A DNA stretch of 64,000 nucleotides from contig NZ_JQIV01000006.1 of assembly GCF_000746825.1 (NCBI RefSeq), forward strand, positions 868,001 through 932,000. The letters run 5' to 3'. The DNA comes from Carnobacterium inhibens subsp. inhibens DSM 13024. GTDB taxonomy: Bacteria > Bacillota > Bacilli > Lactobacillales > Carnobacteriaceae. Numbering within the stretch: the stretch's first letter is position 1; each line of letters opens with the position of its first letter. Of the stretch, positions 14,268-23,147 are shown in pieces. A program made the translations under genes and the position numbers. The notes below the pieces were generated by a model that searched no databases, was not told the DNA's origin, and was given only the letters and a program-made list of their open reading frames with translations.

Positions 14268-14606
14268 CTATTTTCCAGCTATATTTTCTCTTGCCACATA
14301 TAATCCATCATCTAGTTTGTAAAAAATTATAGATTCAGTTTCTTCTTTTGGTAGGTAAATCTCTGTATCTACGTCTAAAAAGTTAGATTCTAAGCTGTTT
14401 TTTGGATAACTGTATCGATTTACCTTTTTTTGAACAACATAGACTACGTCAGCGTTTACGGATTTTTTATATGGTTCATGTGTCAAAACATAGCTAATGC
14501 CTGACAAATTAACTAAAGTGGGGATTTTTTTCTGTTCCGATTTATTTACAAGAAAAACCACTAACAAAATTAAAATTATTATGAGTATAGATATTCTTTT
14601 CTTCAT
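14268..14606 (-). CDS. small secreted or membrane-anchored protein of unknown function
   Basis: A 112-residue protein starting with a basic MKKR and a ~16-residue hydrophobic segment (ISILIIILILLVVFLV), that is, a signal anchor or uncleaved signal. A soluble extracellular domain of ~90 residues follows. There is no cysteine lipobox. The family is not recognised. GAGGGAGG lies 7 nt before the ATG. It directly follows, on the same strand, a decayed secreted-peptide gene (14630-14946), so it may have been an accessory or immunity protein of that peptide. That is inference only. Confidence 0.55.
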   Translation of the reverse strand: MKKRISILIIILILLVVFLVNKSEQKKIPTLVNLSGISYVLTHEPYKKSVNADVVYVVQKKVNRYSYPKNSLESNFLDVDTEIYLPKEETESIIFYKLDDGLYVARENIAGK

Positions 14607-14629
14607 ACAACAACCTCCCTCTATTTGTT

Positions 14630-14946
14630 TTAAATTTTAATATAATGATTAGTAACGCTACCAGTATATTTTGTATCGGTTCGTTGATAGATATTAGCTC
14701 CAATATAGTACTTTACTAACCACTTTATCTTATTTTTATTTCCCTAAATAGCTAGTTTAGTTGTTTTATTTTCATTTTTTGAATAAAAGGCTCCAGAGGC
14801 TCCTCCTTTTGCTATTCCTATAGATACAGCCCCTTAACCAAAGCTAATACTATATAGTTTCTGCGATATCTTCTGTATCTTTAACTTTATTACTTGAGTA
14901 AATAAAGAATATTGAACGCAATAAATAATAGCATCTTTTTCTTCAT
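14630..14946 (-). pseudogene. decayed gene for a small secreted, glycine-rich peptide
   Basis: An ATG followed by a hydrophobic leader (MKKKMLLFIAFNILYLL) is broken by a stop and at least one frameshift. One constant downstream frame then reads G-stop-GAVSIGIAKGGASGAFYSKN, a second in-frame stop, and TDTKYTGSVTNHYIKI up to TAA at 14630. A leader plus a Gly/Ser-rich mature part is reminiscent of bacteriocin precursors, but I cannot assign a family. It lies upstream of the 112-residue secreted protein in the same direction. Confidence 0.4.
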
Positions 14947-15295
14947 ATAAATTACTTATACTCTATTATGTAAATATTAGACTTTTAATAAAATAATAAT
15001 TTACATCCTCCTTAACTTGTTACCTTTACTATATTTAATTTTAATTAAAAAGTAACGAACGCATTGGTTTACATAGCAGCAACTATTAGGTGCTGCTATG
15101 TAAACCAATGCGTTTTTTTAGTTTTAATAGATAAAATAGATAATTAGATTATGAATTAGTCGATGAGTAGATCAGCTATGGCAGACATCATAATGAAAAA
15201 AATAAGTAAAAGAAACGGTTATCTATTTTTAGTCTTACTGTTTTTTGTGTACTAAAAATCTTAATAATTAACATAACTCTCATTTTAAGAAAACC
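14947..15295. other. gene-free stretch with one very stable hairpin
   Basis: Apart from the terminator-like hairpin at 15058-15119 I see no gene or recognisable element here. Confidence 0.5.
15058..15119 (+). terminator. 24-bp perfect hairpin with T-run, no visible parent gene
   Basis: Arms of 24 nt beginning AACGCATTGG are perfectly complementary around a 9-nt loop and end in seven T. No intact gene lies upstream on the + strand, so the transcript it terminates is unknown. Confidence 0.75.
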
Positions 15296-15355
15296 ACAAA
15301 ATGCTATTTTGGAGTCAATGAAAATGAATACAGCGAAATGTTGTTAAATTTTTGA
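15296..15355 (+). pseudogene. C-terminal remnant of a second tyrosine recombinase
   Basis: Twenty codons read TKCYFGVNENEYSEMLLNF then stop, aligning with TKRYIGINEDEISETLLNF at the end of the recombinase remnant 13919-14239. It includes the position of the nucleophilic Tyr. It shows that a second related recombinase was once here. Confidence 0.6.
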
Positions 15356-15512
15356 TTATGTTTTTAGATTTTAATTCAATTTTTTATACTTTCTATCCAC
15401 TCTAATTGAGATGTAAAATACTTTTATCAGTATAATTTCAGTATTATAAATACTTTTGATAGTGAAACTTCTAGAAATTCACTAAAGTAAATGAAAGGAG
15501 ATTATATGAAAT

Positions 15513-15827
15513 ATGAAATTAGCAACTAGATTAAAACAAAGAAGAAACACTCTAAAAATGACACAAGAAGAAGTGGCAGAAAAAATACATGTGTCACGGC
15601 AAACTATTTCAAATTGGGAAAATGGCCGGAACTTACCTGATATCAATAGTCTTATTTTAATTAGTGAGATCTATGCTATTTCCTTAGATGAATTAATGAA
15701 AGGAGATCCTAAAATGGTTAAACAATTAGATAAAAAAATAAAAAAAGGCAAATTTTTTTATTTTTTAGTTGTCGTAATTGCAGTACTTATTTTATTGAAT
15801 ATTTTGCATTTAATCAGTGTTGGATAA
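15513..15827 (+). CDS. XRE-family regulator with C-terminal membrane helix
   Basis: A 104-residue protein. The N-terminal HTH (TQEEVAEKIHVSRQTISNWENGRNLPD, residues ~17-41, then LDELMKGD) is of the DNA-binding XRE type common in Bacilli. A basic linker (KQLDKKIKKGK) leads to one membrane helix (residues ~78-100). Such membrane-tethered regulators probably sense envelope conditions, but no target is visible. An AAAGGAG site sits upstream. An overlapping 7-codon frame starts at 15506, closer to that site, and ends after the regulator has begun, which could couple translation. Confidence 0.75.
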   Translation: MKLATRLKQRRNTLKMTQEEVAEKIHVSRQTISNWENGRNLPDINSLILISEIYAISLDELMKGDPKMVKQLDKKIKKGKFFYFLVVVIAVLILLNILHLISVG

Positions 15828-15910
15828 ATCACTGTGACTATATTATTTTTTGAATAATGACGGTCTTTACAATAGCTATCTTGCTAATTTTATGTAGAGT
15901 AACAGTTATA

Positions 15911-15955
15911 AAAAATAAGCTAAGCAACGTATGATTGTTGCTTAGCTTATTTTTT
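15911..15955 (+). terminator. terminator after the HTH-membrane gene
   Basis: An 18-bp stem with core AAGCTAAGCAAC / GTTGCTTAGCTT, an 8-nt loop and T-run. The rest of the gap 15828-16221 shows nothing recognisable. Confidence 0.8.
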
Positions 15956-16221
15956 ATATTTGAGTTGTCATACTATACTTAATATAAAAAAAATAACAAA
16001 ATTATCTATCATTAAAGAAAGTAAATTTTTCACCATAAGATAAACATCTGAAAATCATTATATGATATGGAAAAGTTGTGAGAATACTTCGAGAAAAACG
16101 GTCTACCTTTTTTAGGGGAGCTATTGTATCATTCTATATTCGTTTCTGAAGGGATATAGGTACCTAGTCAAGGTATATTAAAAAAATTATAATCTAGTTT
16201 CCAAGAAGCCCAAAAAGGTCC

Positions 16222-16869
16222 TCACTCCTTTTCAAGCGGTTTTCCTACTTGTCTTTTTTTATATATCCAATGACTTATTTTAAATAAACCAATACCAATG
16301 ATCGTTCCAATTGTATTAAAGATAACATCGTCTATATCTGAAACTCCTGTATAGAATATAAACTGCAGAGATTCTATTAAAACAGATACAGCTATTCCAA
16401 TTAATAGAGATCTTAAAACAAAGTGGTTTCTTTTCATTAAATAAGCTGCTCCAAAACCCATTGGAATAAACCAAATAATATTCCCATATAAGTTATAGTA
16501 ATAATCAAATAAAGTTGTTCCTTGAGTTAATTTAGCTGTTTCTACAAATGGGATCCAGTTGATTTCACTTAAAGGGCGCATCACTATGGATACATTATTA
16601 ATTGAATTTTCTGCACGAAAGACCGTTAAATGAATCAAAAGAAGAATATAAAAAATAAATAGATTTAAAACAACTTCTCTTCGCCATTTTATTGGTTTTT
16701 TCTTCTTCTTTTTGAGACCCAGCACTATTCCTCTGCCAATAAGCCAAAAAATAAAATAAAACAAGGTCTGGTCGATGCTATAAAAGATTAATTCTACTAA
16801 CGGAAAGTGATTGATTGATTCACCAAACTTCGATTCAATTAATTCAAAGAGGGGTTGCAAAAATACCAT
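16222..16869 (-). CDS. VanZ-family membrane protein
   Basis: A 215-residue protein with five hydrophobic segments. VanZ-like signatures are VLNLFIFYILLLIHLTVFR, NLYGNIIWFIPMGFGAAYL (residues ~128-146) and VSVLIESLQFIFYTGVSDIDDVIFNTIGTIIG (residues ~160-192), the conserved D-D-x-x-x-N-x-x-G core. VanZ members contribute to teicoplanin tolerance in enterococci, but most chromosomal homologues have no proven role. GGAGGA precedes the ATG. It is divergent from the lipoteichoic acid synthase, so both act at the envelope. Confidence 0.85.
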   Translation of the reverse strand: MVFLQPLFELIESKFGESINHFPLVELIFYSIDQTLFYFIFWLIGRGIVLGLKKKKKKPIKWRREVVLNLFIFYILLLIHLTVFRAENSINNVSIVMRPLSEINWIPFVETAKLTQGTTLFDYYYNLYGNIIWFIPMGFGAAYLMKRNHFVLRSLLIGIAVSVLIESLQFIFYTGVSDIDDVIFNTIGTIIGIGLFKISHWIYKKRQVGKPLEKE

Positions 16870-17031
16870 TAAAAAATCCTCCTCATTTATCCTTGCAAAT
16901 TATTATACCGCATTCGCTTAAATTTATTTGTTTAAAAAGTCTAAATTTTACTTAATTTTTACTTTTCTTAATCTTTCCTTGGTATAATAGCTATTAGCAT
17001 GATCAGCATAAGCAGTTATAAGTGAGTAAAA

Positions 17032-17060
17032 TTGACTATACTGTAAATTAATTGTAAAAT
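17032..17060 (+). promoter_or_regulatory. promoter of the lipoteichoic acid synthase gene
   Basis: TTGACT and TAAAAT with a 17-nt spacer, about 98 nt before the start. Confidence 0.6.
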
Positions 17061-17157
17061 AATGAATGATGTACTAATATGGACTATTTTCATACAATTG
17101 GAAATTTAACTCATTAACTTAAACAAACTGTGGCCATTTATTAAGGAGGATTCAACA

Positions 17158-19317
17158 GTGACTAACATAAAAAAAATATTACACACGAGAATGGGGTTCT
17201 TTTCTCTCGCTGTTATCCTATTTTGGATCAAGACATATATAGGGTATCAATCAGAATTTTCTCTTGGCGTCGAAGGTATCATGCAGCAATTCATCTTATT
17301 GATCAATCCAATTGCTACAACAATCATTCTACTTTCTATCGCGCTATACTTTAAAAGTTCCAAAAAAGCCTATATTGCTTTAGTAGTTGTTTATGCTTTA
17401 ATGTCAATTTTATTCTTTTCAAATATTCTCTATTATAGAGAATTTTCTGATTTTCTTTCTGTCAGCACGATTTTAGGCGCTGGTAATGTTGCTGGTGGAT
17501 TGGGCGCAAGTACCTTTGCTTTATTGCACACGACAGATTTTCTTTATTTAATCGATATCATTTTATTAATTGCATTATTAGCCTCTAAGAAAGTGATGAT
17601 CGATAATCGTCCATTCAAGAAACGGTACGCTTTTGCAGCTACGATTGTTGGATTTACACTTTTCGCTGCGAACTTAACGTTAGCAGAAAGTGATCGACCT
17701 CAACTGTTGGCTCGTACATTTGACCGTAACTACATTGTTAAATACCTTGGTTTGAATTTCTTTACAGCTTATGATGGCTATCAAACTGCGCAAGCAAATC
17801 AAGTAAAAGCAAATGCTGATGAATCTGATATTGAAGGTGTCATAAACTACATTGATGAACACTTTGCTGAAGCGAATCCTGAAATGTTTGGTATTGCTGA
17901 AGACCGTAATGTCATTTACTTGCATTTAGAAAGTTTCCAACAATTTTTAATTGACTACCAATTAGAAACTGAAACTGGCGAATCTCTTGAAGTTACACCA
18001 TTTATCAACAGTATTTACCATGATAATGATACTCAAAGTTTCAGCAACTTCTTCCACCAAGTCGGACAAGGAAAAACTTCAGATTCAGAAATGCTGCTTG
18101 AAAATTCCCTATTTGGTTTATCCCAAGGTGGAGCCTTTACACAAGTTGGTGAAAGCAATACGTTCCAATCCGCTTCACAAATTTTAGGCTCTGAAAAGAA
18201 TTATACAAGTGCTATGTTCCATGGTAATGTTGGATCTTTTTGGAATCGTGATAACACGTATAAATCAATGGGCATAGATTACTTCTTCGATGATGAGTAC
18301 TACTCTTTCACTGAAGAAAATACATTGGAATATGGAATGAAAGATAAAATATTCTTTAAAGAATCTGTTCAATATTTAGAACAATTGCCTCAACCGTTTT
18401 ATTCTAAATTTATTACAGTATCTAATCACTTCCCTTACCCATTAGATGAAGCAAATGTGGACTTCCCAGCTGCAACTACTGGTGATAGTACTATTGATAA
18501 CTATTTTGTAACAGCTCATTATTTAGACCAAGCTATTGAAGAATTCTTTGCTTACCTGAAAGACGCTGGATTATATGATAATTCGATCATTGTTCTTTAT
18601 GGTGACCATTATGGTATTTCTAATTCTAGAAATGAAACATTAGCTCCTTTATTAGATAAAGATCCTGAAACATGGTCAAGTTATGACAATGCAATGTTAC
18701 AAAAAGTTCCTTATATGATTCATATTCCAGGAACAGGTAATGGAAAAATCAATACTCAATACGGTGGCCAAGTTGATAGCCTGCCTACTCTTCTCCACTT
18801 ATTAGGTGTTGAAACAAAAGATAATATCTTACTTGGAACAGATTTATTCTCAGAAAACCATGATCAAACAGTAGCCTTCCGTGATGGAAACTTCGTCAGT
18901 CCTAAATATACCGTTGATGGTTCAAGTATCTATGATACCGAGACGGGTGAATTAATAGAAGATCCGGCTGAAGAAGTTCTTGCTGAAGTTGAACAGTTAA
19001 GAGAAGATGTCAGCACACAACTAAGTTTATCTGATAGTATTCTAACAAGTGATTTATTACGTTTCTATACTCCAGAAGGAATGATTACGACTGATCCGGC
19101 TGATTATGACTACCGTGATCAATTAGCTCGTATGAAAGCTATAAATGAAGGTTCAGGAACAGAAGCTACAAGTATATATAGTCAGAATGGTAACCAGTCT
19201 ACTGTTGATCTATATAATACAAATGCACCAGAACTACTACAGGATTCTTCTGGTGTAGTTGATGAAACACAACCAGCTGAGACAGAGAATCCAGCAGAAA
19301 CTGAATTAACTGAATAA
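17158..19317 (+). CDS. ltaS: lipoteichoic acid synthase family (LtaS-type sulfatase-fold enzyme)
   Basis: A 719-residue polytopic enzyme that polymerises glycerol phosphate from phosphatidylglycerol on the outer membrane face. Five N-terminal helices (residues ~15-180) precede an extracellular sulfatase-fold domain. Metal and catalytic residues can be placed: Glu in YLHLESFQ (~258), catalytic Thr in GQGKTSDSE (~306), His in VSNHFPYP (~423), and Asp-His in LYGDHYGIS (~482). These correspond closely to the S. aureus LtaS positions. The C-terminal ~60 residues are Glu/Thr-rich and look disordered. The start is GTG after AAGGAGGA. It could be a paralogue such as a primase or stress LtaS, as several Firmicutes have more than one. 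Confidence 0.9.
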   Translation: MTNIKKILHTRMGFFSLAVILFWIKTYIGYQSEFSLGVEGIMQQFILLINPIATTIILLSIALYFKSSKKAYIALVVVYALMSILFFSNILYYREFSDFLSVSTILGAGNVAGGLGASTFALLHTTDFLYLIDIILLIALLASKKVMIDNRPFKKRYAFAATIVGFTLFAANLTLAESDRPQLLARTFDRNYIVKYLGLNFFTAYDGYQTAQANQVKANADESDIEGVINYIDEHFAEANPEMFGIAEDRNVIYLHLESFQQFLIDYQLETETGESLEVTPFINSIYHDNDTQSFSNFFHQVGQGKTSDSEMLLENSLFGLSQGGAFTQVGESNTFQSASQILGSEKNYTSAMFHGNVGSFWNRDNTYKSMGIDYFFDDEYYSFTEENTLEYGMKDKIFFKESVQYLEQLPQPFYSKFITVSNHFPYPLDEANVDFPAATTGDSTIDNYFVTAHYLDQAIEEFFAYLKDAGLYDNSIIVLYGDHYGISNSRNETLAPLLDKDPETWSSYDNAMLQKVPYMIHIPGTGNGKINTQYGGQVDSLPTLLHLLGVETKDNILLGTDLFSENHDQTVAFRDGNFVSPKYTVDGSSIYDTETGELIEDPAEEVLAEVEQLREDVSTQLSLSDSILTSDLLRFYTPEGMITTDPADYDYRDQLARMKAINEGSGTEATSIYSQNGNQSTVDLYNTNAPELLQDSSGVVDETQPAETENPAETELTE

Positions 19318-19326
19318 AGAGTGACT

Positions 19327-19357
19327 AAAGAGCTGAGACAATTGTCTCAGCTCTTTT
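19327..19357 (+). terminator. ltaS terminator
   Basis: A near-perfect palindrome AAAGAGCTGAGACA...TGTCTCAGCTCTTT followed by T residues, 10 nt after the stop codon. Confidence 0.85.
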
Positions 19358-19499
19358 TATGTATCTAAGCTTTTAAATTATGATCGAAATAAATAAAGTA
19401 TTGAACTAACATATCCTCTTACTAATTGCTTCACATTTTTTTCATATTTACTCGATACAATAAAGAAAATGAACCGTTGAGTTGAAGGGAGAGTTGACC

Positions 19500-20255
19500 T
19501 TGCCAATTGTTAAACGAGCTTATCGCCACTTGCAAAACCATCCTTACTTTTTGATTTCTATGCTTAGTTTCTATTTGCTCTATTTTATTCTTGTTTTTGC
19601 CGTTGTTTTGTTGATAAAGCAATTTTCTGACTCTTCCATTCAGTTAACGACCATTGTAAATTCTTTGCAATCCCAGCAACTATCATTAGACATCCAAACC
19701 TTTCAACTCTTAGAATCTATTACAAAAAACTATCTAGTAAAATACCAATCTATTTTTTTAGCTATCGCTAGCGTAGGTACAATCAGTCTCGTGTTGATTC
19801 AGCTGTTTGTGAGTAAGATCAGACATAAAGAATACAACACCTATCTTTTGATGGGAGAAAGAGTTTATAAACTGACCGCACAATTGATCATTGAACACCT
19901 GATTTTAATAAATAGTGTTGTGTTGTTTTTATTTGTACTTTACAGTTTCTTTGCTCCTCCGATAGTCCAACAAGCCTCACAATTTGAAGCAGAGACTCTA
20001 CAAATGGAAGTAAAAGCCAATCCACCTGATAGTACTAGTCAAAAAGACTCTTCTTTATCAGAATCTAAAAATGAAAATTTCACGCGTTTTAATGTTAAAC
20101 CTTTCTTAAAAGGTGATTCAATCAATAACAAATTTGGTGAAAATAACACGCTTCAAGCTGTATTTCTGGTAGTGTTTATCAACTTATATAGTTGTATGGT
20201 TATTGGTATACCTACCTATATTGTCTTATCCTTAACTAAAGGCAAACTCTCTTAA
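19500..20255 (+). CDS. ABC-type (FtsX/MacB-like) permease, short
   Basis: About 251 residues with four membrane helices (near 12-35, 83-102, 128-150, 215-240). The VSKIRHKEYNTYLLMGE segment between helices 2 and 3 matches the FtsX-like permease pattern seen after the second helix. A Ser/Asp/Asn-rich stretch (~165-200) lies before the last helix. The chosen start is TTG at 19500, 7 nt after AAGGGAGA. It is followed 32 nt later by the ATPase-like gene 20288-20830, so they should form one system. It is shorter than canonical permeases. The substrate is unknown. Confidence 0.5.
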   Translation: MPIVKRAYRHLQNHPYFLISMLSFYLLYFILVFAVVLLIKQFSDSSIQLTTIVNSLQSQQLSLDIQTFQLLESITKNYLVKYQSIFLAIASVGTISLVLIQLFVSKIRHKEYNTYLLMGERVYKLTAQLIIEHLILINSVVLFLFVLYSFFAPPIVQQASQFEAETLQMEVKANPPDSTSQKDSSLSESKNENFTRFNVKPFLKGDSINNKFGENNTLQAVFLVVFINLYSCMVIGIPTYIVLSLTKGKLS

Positions 20256-20287
20256 TCTATTTCATAAGTAACCAAGGAGGATTTTAG

Positions 20288-20830
20288 ATGTTTAATCAAT
20301 CTGAAGTTGTTGGAAAAGATCTTTTTCTACTAAGCCCGAAAACCATTTATACGGTTTCAACTGAACAAATGAGTTTACCTTCTTTAATGAAACAAGTAAA
20401 AGCACAAACTGGAACTTTTCCTGGCCTAATAACTACTGATGATGTGTTTATTAACTATTTAACGGTTAAAGAAAACATGTTGGTTGCATTATCCTTAGCA
20501 CCAAATCAGCCTAAGCGAACAACAGCTTTTCTTGTAAATGAACTGTTAGAAGAACTAAACATATCTGAATCTTTAGCTAAACAGTCCTTTACTGCATTGT
20601 CGATGAAACAATACATCCAACTTCAATTACAGATAGCACTTATGAGCCAAAAAAAAGTGATCGTCATAGACGATTGGTTGAAGCATGAAACTACATTCGA
20701 TAGACAAGAATGGCTGCTCTTATTTCGCCATTTTGCAAGAACAACAGAGTGCTCTTTTATTTTTGCTACTTCTGATGAAAAAATTTTAAGCTTAGGAAAA
20801 CCACTAAAAATAACTACAGCAGCAGTTTAA
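20288..20830 (+). CDS. degenerate ABC ATPase-like protein without Walker A
   Basis: A 180-residue protein that follows the outline of an ABC ATPase after the P-loop: YLTVKENMLVALSL at the Q-loop/helical position, SMKQYIQLQLQIALMSQKKVIVIDDWL where signature and Walker B (normally ...ALL..P.ILLLDEP) should be, and CSFIFATSDEKIL at the H-loop. The GxxGxGKS/T Walker A motif, a proper LSGGQ signature and the catalytic Glu are all missing. It therefore probably does not hydrolyse ATP. A clear AAGGAGGA site and terminator argue that it is expressed. It may be a regulatory partner of the preceding permease. The family is not named. Confidence 0.5.
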   Translation: MFNQSEVVGKDLFLLSPKTIYTVSTEQMSLPSLMKQVKAQTGTFPGLITTDDVFINYLTVKENMLVALSLAPNQPKRTTAFLVNELLEELNISESLAKQSFTALSMKQYIQLQLQIALMSQKKVIVIDDWLKHETTFDRQEWLLLFRHFARTTECSFIFATSDEKILSLGKPLKITTAAV

Positions 20831-20832
20831 CT

Positions 20833-20879
20833 AAAATAAGACGGAAGTGAAGCCGCGTGGCTCACTTCCGACTTATTTT
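20833..20879. terminator. bidirectional terminator between convergent genes
   Basis: AAAATAAG...CGGAAGTGA and TCACTTCCG...CTTATTTT form a long stem that serves the rightward ATPase-like gene and the leftward kinase gene. Confidence 0.8.
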
Positions 20880-22287
20880 ATTCTAGTGGAAAAACTAAGG
20901 TAAAGGTTGTTCCTTCTCCGGCAATACTTTCTACTGAAACTCTTGCACCATGTAAATTAACGAGTTGTTGGACAATAGCTAACCCTAGTCCAGACTCACC
21001 ATATTTTGTATTTTTTCTAGAGATATCAGCTTTATAGTAACGTTCCCATATATTTTCAACTTCTTCAGCCGTCATTCCTATACCAGAATCAGCGATTTTT
21101 ATAATACTTTCATTATTTTCGCCAAATTCCCCTGTAACCTTGATTTTTCCGTTCTCTGTAAATTGAATAGCATTTTGAACAATATTGACAACAATCTGAG
21201 AAAAACGATCATAATCGGCAAACAAAGTCAGATCTTTTGGACAATTTAAGAGCAATTCATTACCAGAAGCTTCTGCTTTCCCTTTTAATTGTTCAATAAT
21301 CATTTCTAATGCATCAAAAGCATTAAATGTTTGTTTTTGTAAGTTAATTTGATTGGAACGAATTTTTTCGTAATCTAAATTTTCATTCACTAAACGAATC
21401 AACCGACGTGTTTCATTTTGCATCAATTGAACACTGCGTTGCTTTTGATTTTCTGGAATCATATCATGCTCGATTCCTTCTAGCAGTCCATTAATCGTTG
21501 TTAAAGGTGTGCGCATTTCATGAGCAGCATCCGCCATAAATTGTCTTCGCCGATTTTCTAGACGCTCGATTTCTTCTTGAGAACTTTTTAAAGAATCGAC
21601 CATAGTGTTGAAATCAGCTGCTAAATCATCAAATTCATCCATTTCTTTATTTTCAAGGTGAACATTAAAATCACCTTTTGCTATTTTATGTGTTGCACTC
21701 CGAATACGGTTGATACGGTTTACTTGAAACTTAGCAAAGAAATAACTTGCCACTGTAGCGCCTAGAACAGAAAAAATAAACGCACTAAACAGGTTATTTC
21801 GAATATCTTTTAGATTAGCTTCAATTGTGCTAATAGGTGCGCTTACAGCTATAAATCCATAAAAATCACCTGTACTTTGGGTAAAAAAAGGCTGATAAAC
21901 AATAGCCGTGTTGATTTGATTACCAAAGAAGTCTGTATTTCTTTGCGTTAATGTAATAGGTTCGCCATTTTTCAATTTTTCTAGGTCACTATCTGAAATA
22001 CCACTTATATAATTTTGAGTTGTACTAGGATAAGTCATCGTATCCGTATGATCAAATACAAAAATCGATACACCTTGATTTTTTAAAATAACTTGTCCAT
22101 TTTCTATTTTATCCGTTTGTAGGTCCTCATCTATTAAAGCTTCAGCATAACCGAATAATTGTTTTTCCGTACTGCGATAAGCAGTACTTCGAGCAAATTG
22201 CAAAAATGAAAACCCAAGTATGATCAAAACTGTCATCACTACTGCAAAAAAAGCTAACATCTGTTGATAAAAATAATTTATTCTCAT
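20878..22287 (-). CDS. sensor histidine kinase (EnvZ/PhoR class)
   Basis: A 469-residue membrane kinase. Helix 1 is at ~10-32 and an extracellular sensor at ~33-170 has a Cache/PAS-like length. Helix 2 (~171-192), a HAMP domain (KFQVNRINRIRSATHKIAKGDF) and a dimerisation domain follow, with phospho-acceptor His in DAAHEMRTPLTTI (~258). The ATPase domain contains NIVQNAIQFTENG (N box), IADSGIGM (G1) and GESGLGLAIV (G2). It is co-transcribed after its response regulator with a 4-nt overlap. The signal is unknown; proximity to ltaS, vanZ and a LysM-3D wall gene suggests an envelope role (inference). Confidence 0.92.
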   Translation of the reverse strand: MRINYFYQQMLAFFAVVMTVLIILGFSFLQFARSTAYRSTEKQLFGYAEALIDEDLQTDKIENGQVILKNQGVSIFVFDHTDTMTYPSTTQNYISGISDSDLEKLKNGEPITLTQRNTDFFGNQINTAIVYQPFFTQSTGDFYGFIAVSAPISTIEANLKDIRNNLFSAFIFSVLGATVASYFFAKFQVNRINRIRSATHKIAKGDFNVHLENKEMDEFDDLAADFNTMVDSLKSSQEEIERLENRRRQFMADAAHEMRTPLTTINGLLEGIEHDMIPENQKQRSVQLMQNETRRLIRLVNENLDYEKIRSNQINLQKQTFNAFDALEMIIEQLKGKAEASGNELLLNCPKDLTLFADYDRFSQIVVNIVQNAIQFTENGKIKVTGEFGENNESIIKIADSGIGMTAEEVENIWERYYKADISRKNTKYGESGLGLAIVQQLVNLHGARVSVESIAGEGTTFTLVFPLE

Positions 22288-23000
22288 GAGGTAACTCCAG
22301 AATCATCGTATTTATACCCTACTCCCCAAACAGTTTGAATGATTTGTGGACCTGTTTTATCGATTTTTTGACGCAATTTTTTTATATGAGCATCTACTGT
22401 TCGCTCATCACCAAAATATTCATAATCCCATACAATAGTCAAAAGTTGTTCTCTTGAAAAGACTTGTCTAGGACTCTTAGCCATCGTGTATAACAACTCA
22501 AATTCCTTAGGTGTTAAATTTTCAATTGGTTTGTCATATAGAATAGCTTCACGTGTTCTCTTATCCATTTTAAGGTACTTGGTTTCAACTTCATAAGCTT
22601 TAACGTCTACTTTATCGGATTCATCATGCAACAAGTCTGCGCGACGATATAAAGCTTTTATGCGTGCAATCAGTGTTAATGGACTAAAAGGCTTTGTTAC
22701 ATAATCATCGGCTCCAATTTCGAGACCGATCACTTGGTCGCTTTCAGAGTCTTTGGCCGTCAACATGATAATCGGAATCATTTTAGAAACTTTGCGCATT
22801 TCACGACAAATCTGCATGCCATCCATGCTTGGTAAATTCAAGTCAAGCGTAATCAAGTCCCAGCTTTGAGGATCCTTTAAAAAAGTATCTAATCCTTCTT
22901 TACCGTCTTGGATAAAAGTTGCTTTCCATTCTTCTTTCATGAAAAACATTTCCATCATTTCGCATACGGATTGATTGTCTTCAATCATTAATATATTCAT
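22284..23000 (-). CDS. OmpR/PhoB-family response regulator
   Basis: A 238-residue regulator. The receiver domain (1-120) has the acidic pair in MIEDNQ, phospho-acceptor Asp in LITLDLNLPSMDG (~53), Thr in MLTAKD and Lys in YVTKPFSP. A winged-helix DNA-binding domain (~135-232) contains LTPKEFELLYTMAKSP, SREQLL and ERTVDAHIKKLRQKI. It is the first gene of the two-component operon; its stop overlaps the kinase start. Targets are unknown. It is not obviously WalR, whose usual neighbours (walH, walI, walJ) are absent. Confidence 0.93.
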   Translation of the reverse strand: MNILMIEDNQSVCEMMEMFFMKEEWKATFIQDGKEGLDTFLKDPQSWDLITLDLNLPSMDGMQICREMRKVSKMIPIIMLTAKDSESDQVIGLEIGADDYVTKPFSPLTLIARIKALYRRADLLHDESDKVDVKAYEVETKYLKMDKRTREAILYDKPIENLTPKEFELLYTMAKSPRQVFSREQLLTIVWDYEYFGDERTVDAHIKKLRQKIDKTGPQIIQTVWGVGYKYDDSGVTS

Positions 23001-23147
23001 GAAATGCCTTCTTTCTTTTTAAAATTCCTCTCTTTTATTATACCCTTTTTCCCCTTGCAACTAAAGCAACTTACAAAATCATCTTTGATTCTTCATCTTT
23101 TATTCAAAAAGAACAATACTTATTTTAAACTAGAAGTTTAGATAAAA

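Noticed and set aside
22284-23000. Response regulator as WalR of the essential WalRK system
   Set aside because: The usual walHIJ neighbours are missing, and the kinase lacks the extra PAS arrangement expected for WalK. A generic OmpR-family call is safer.
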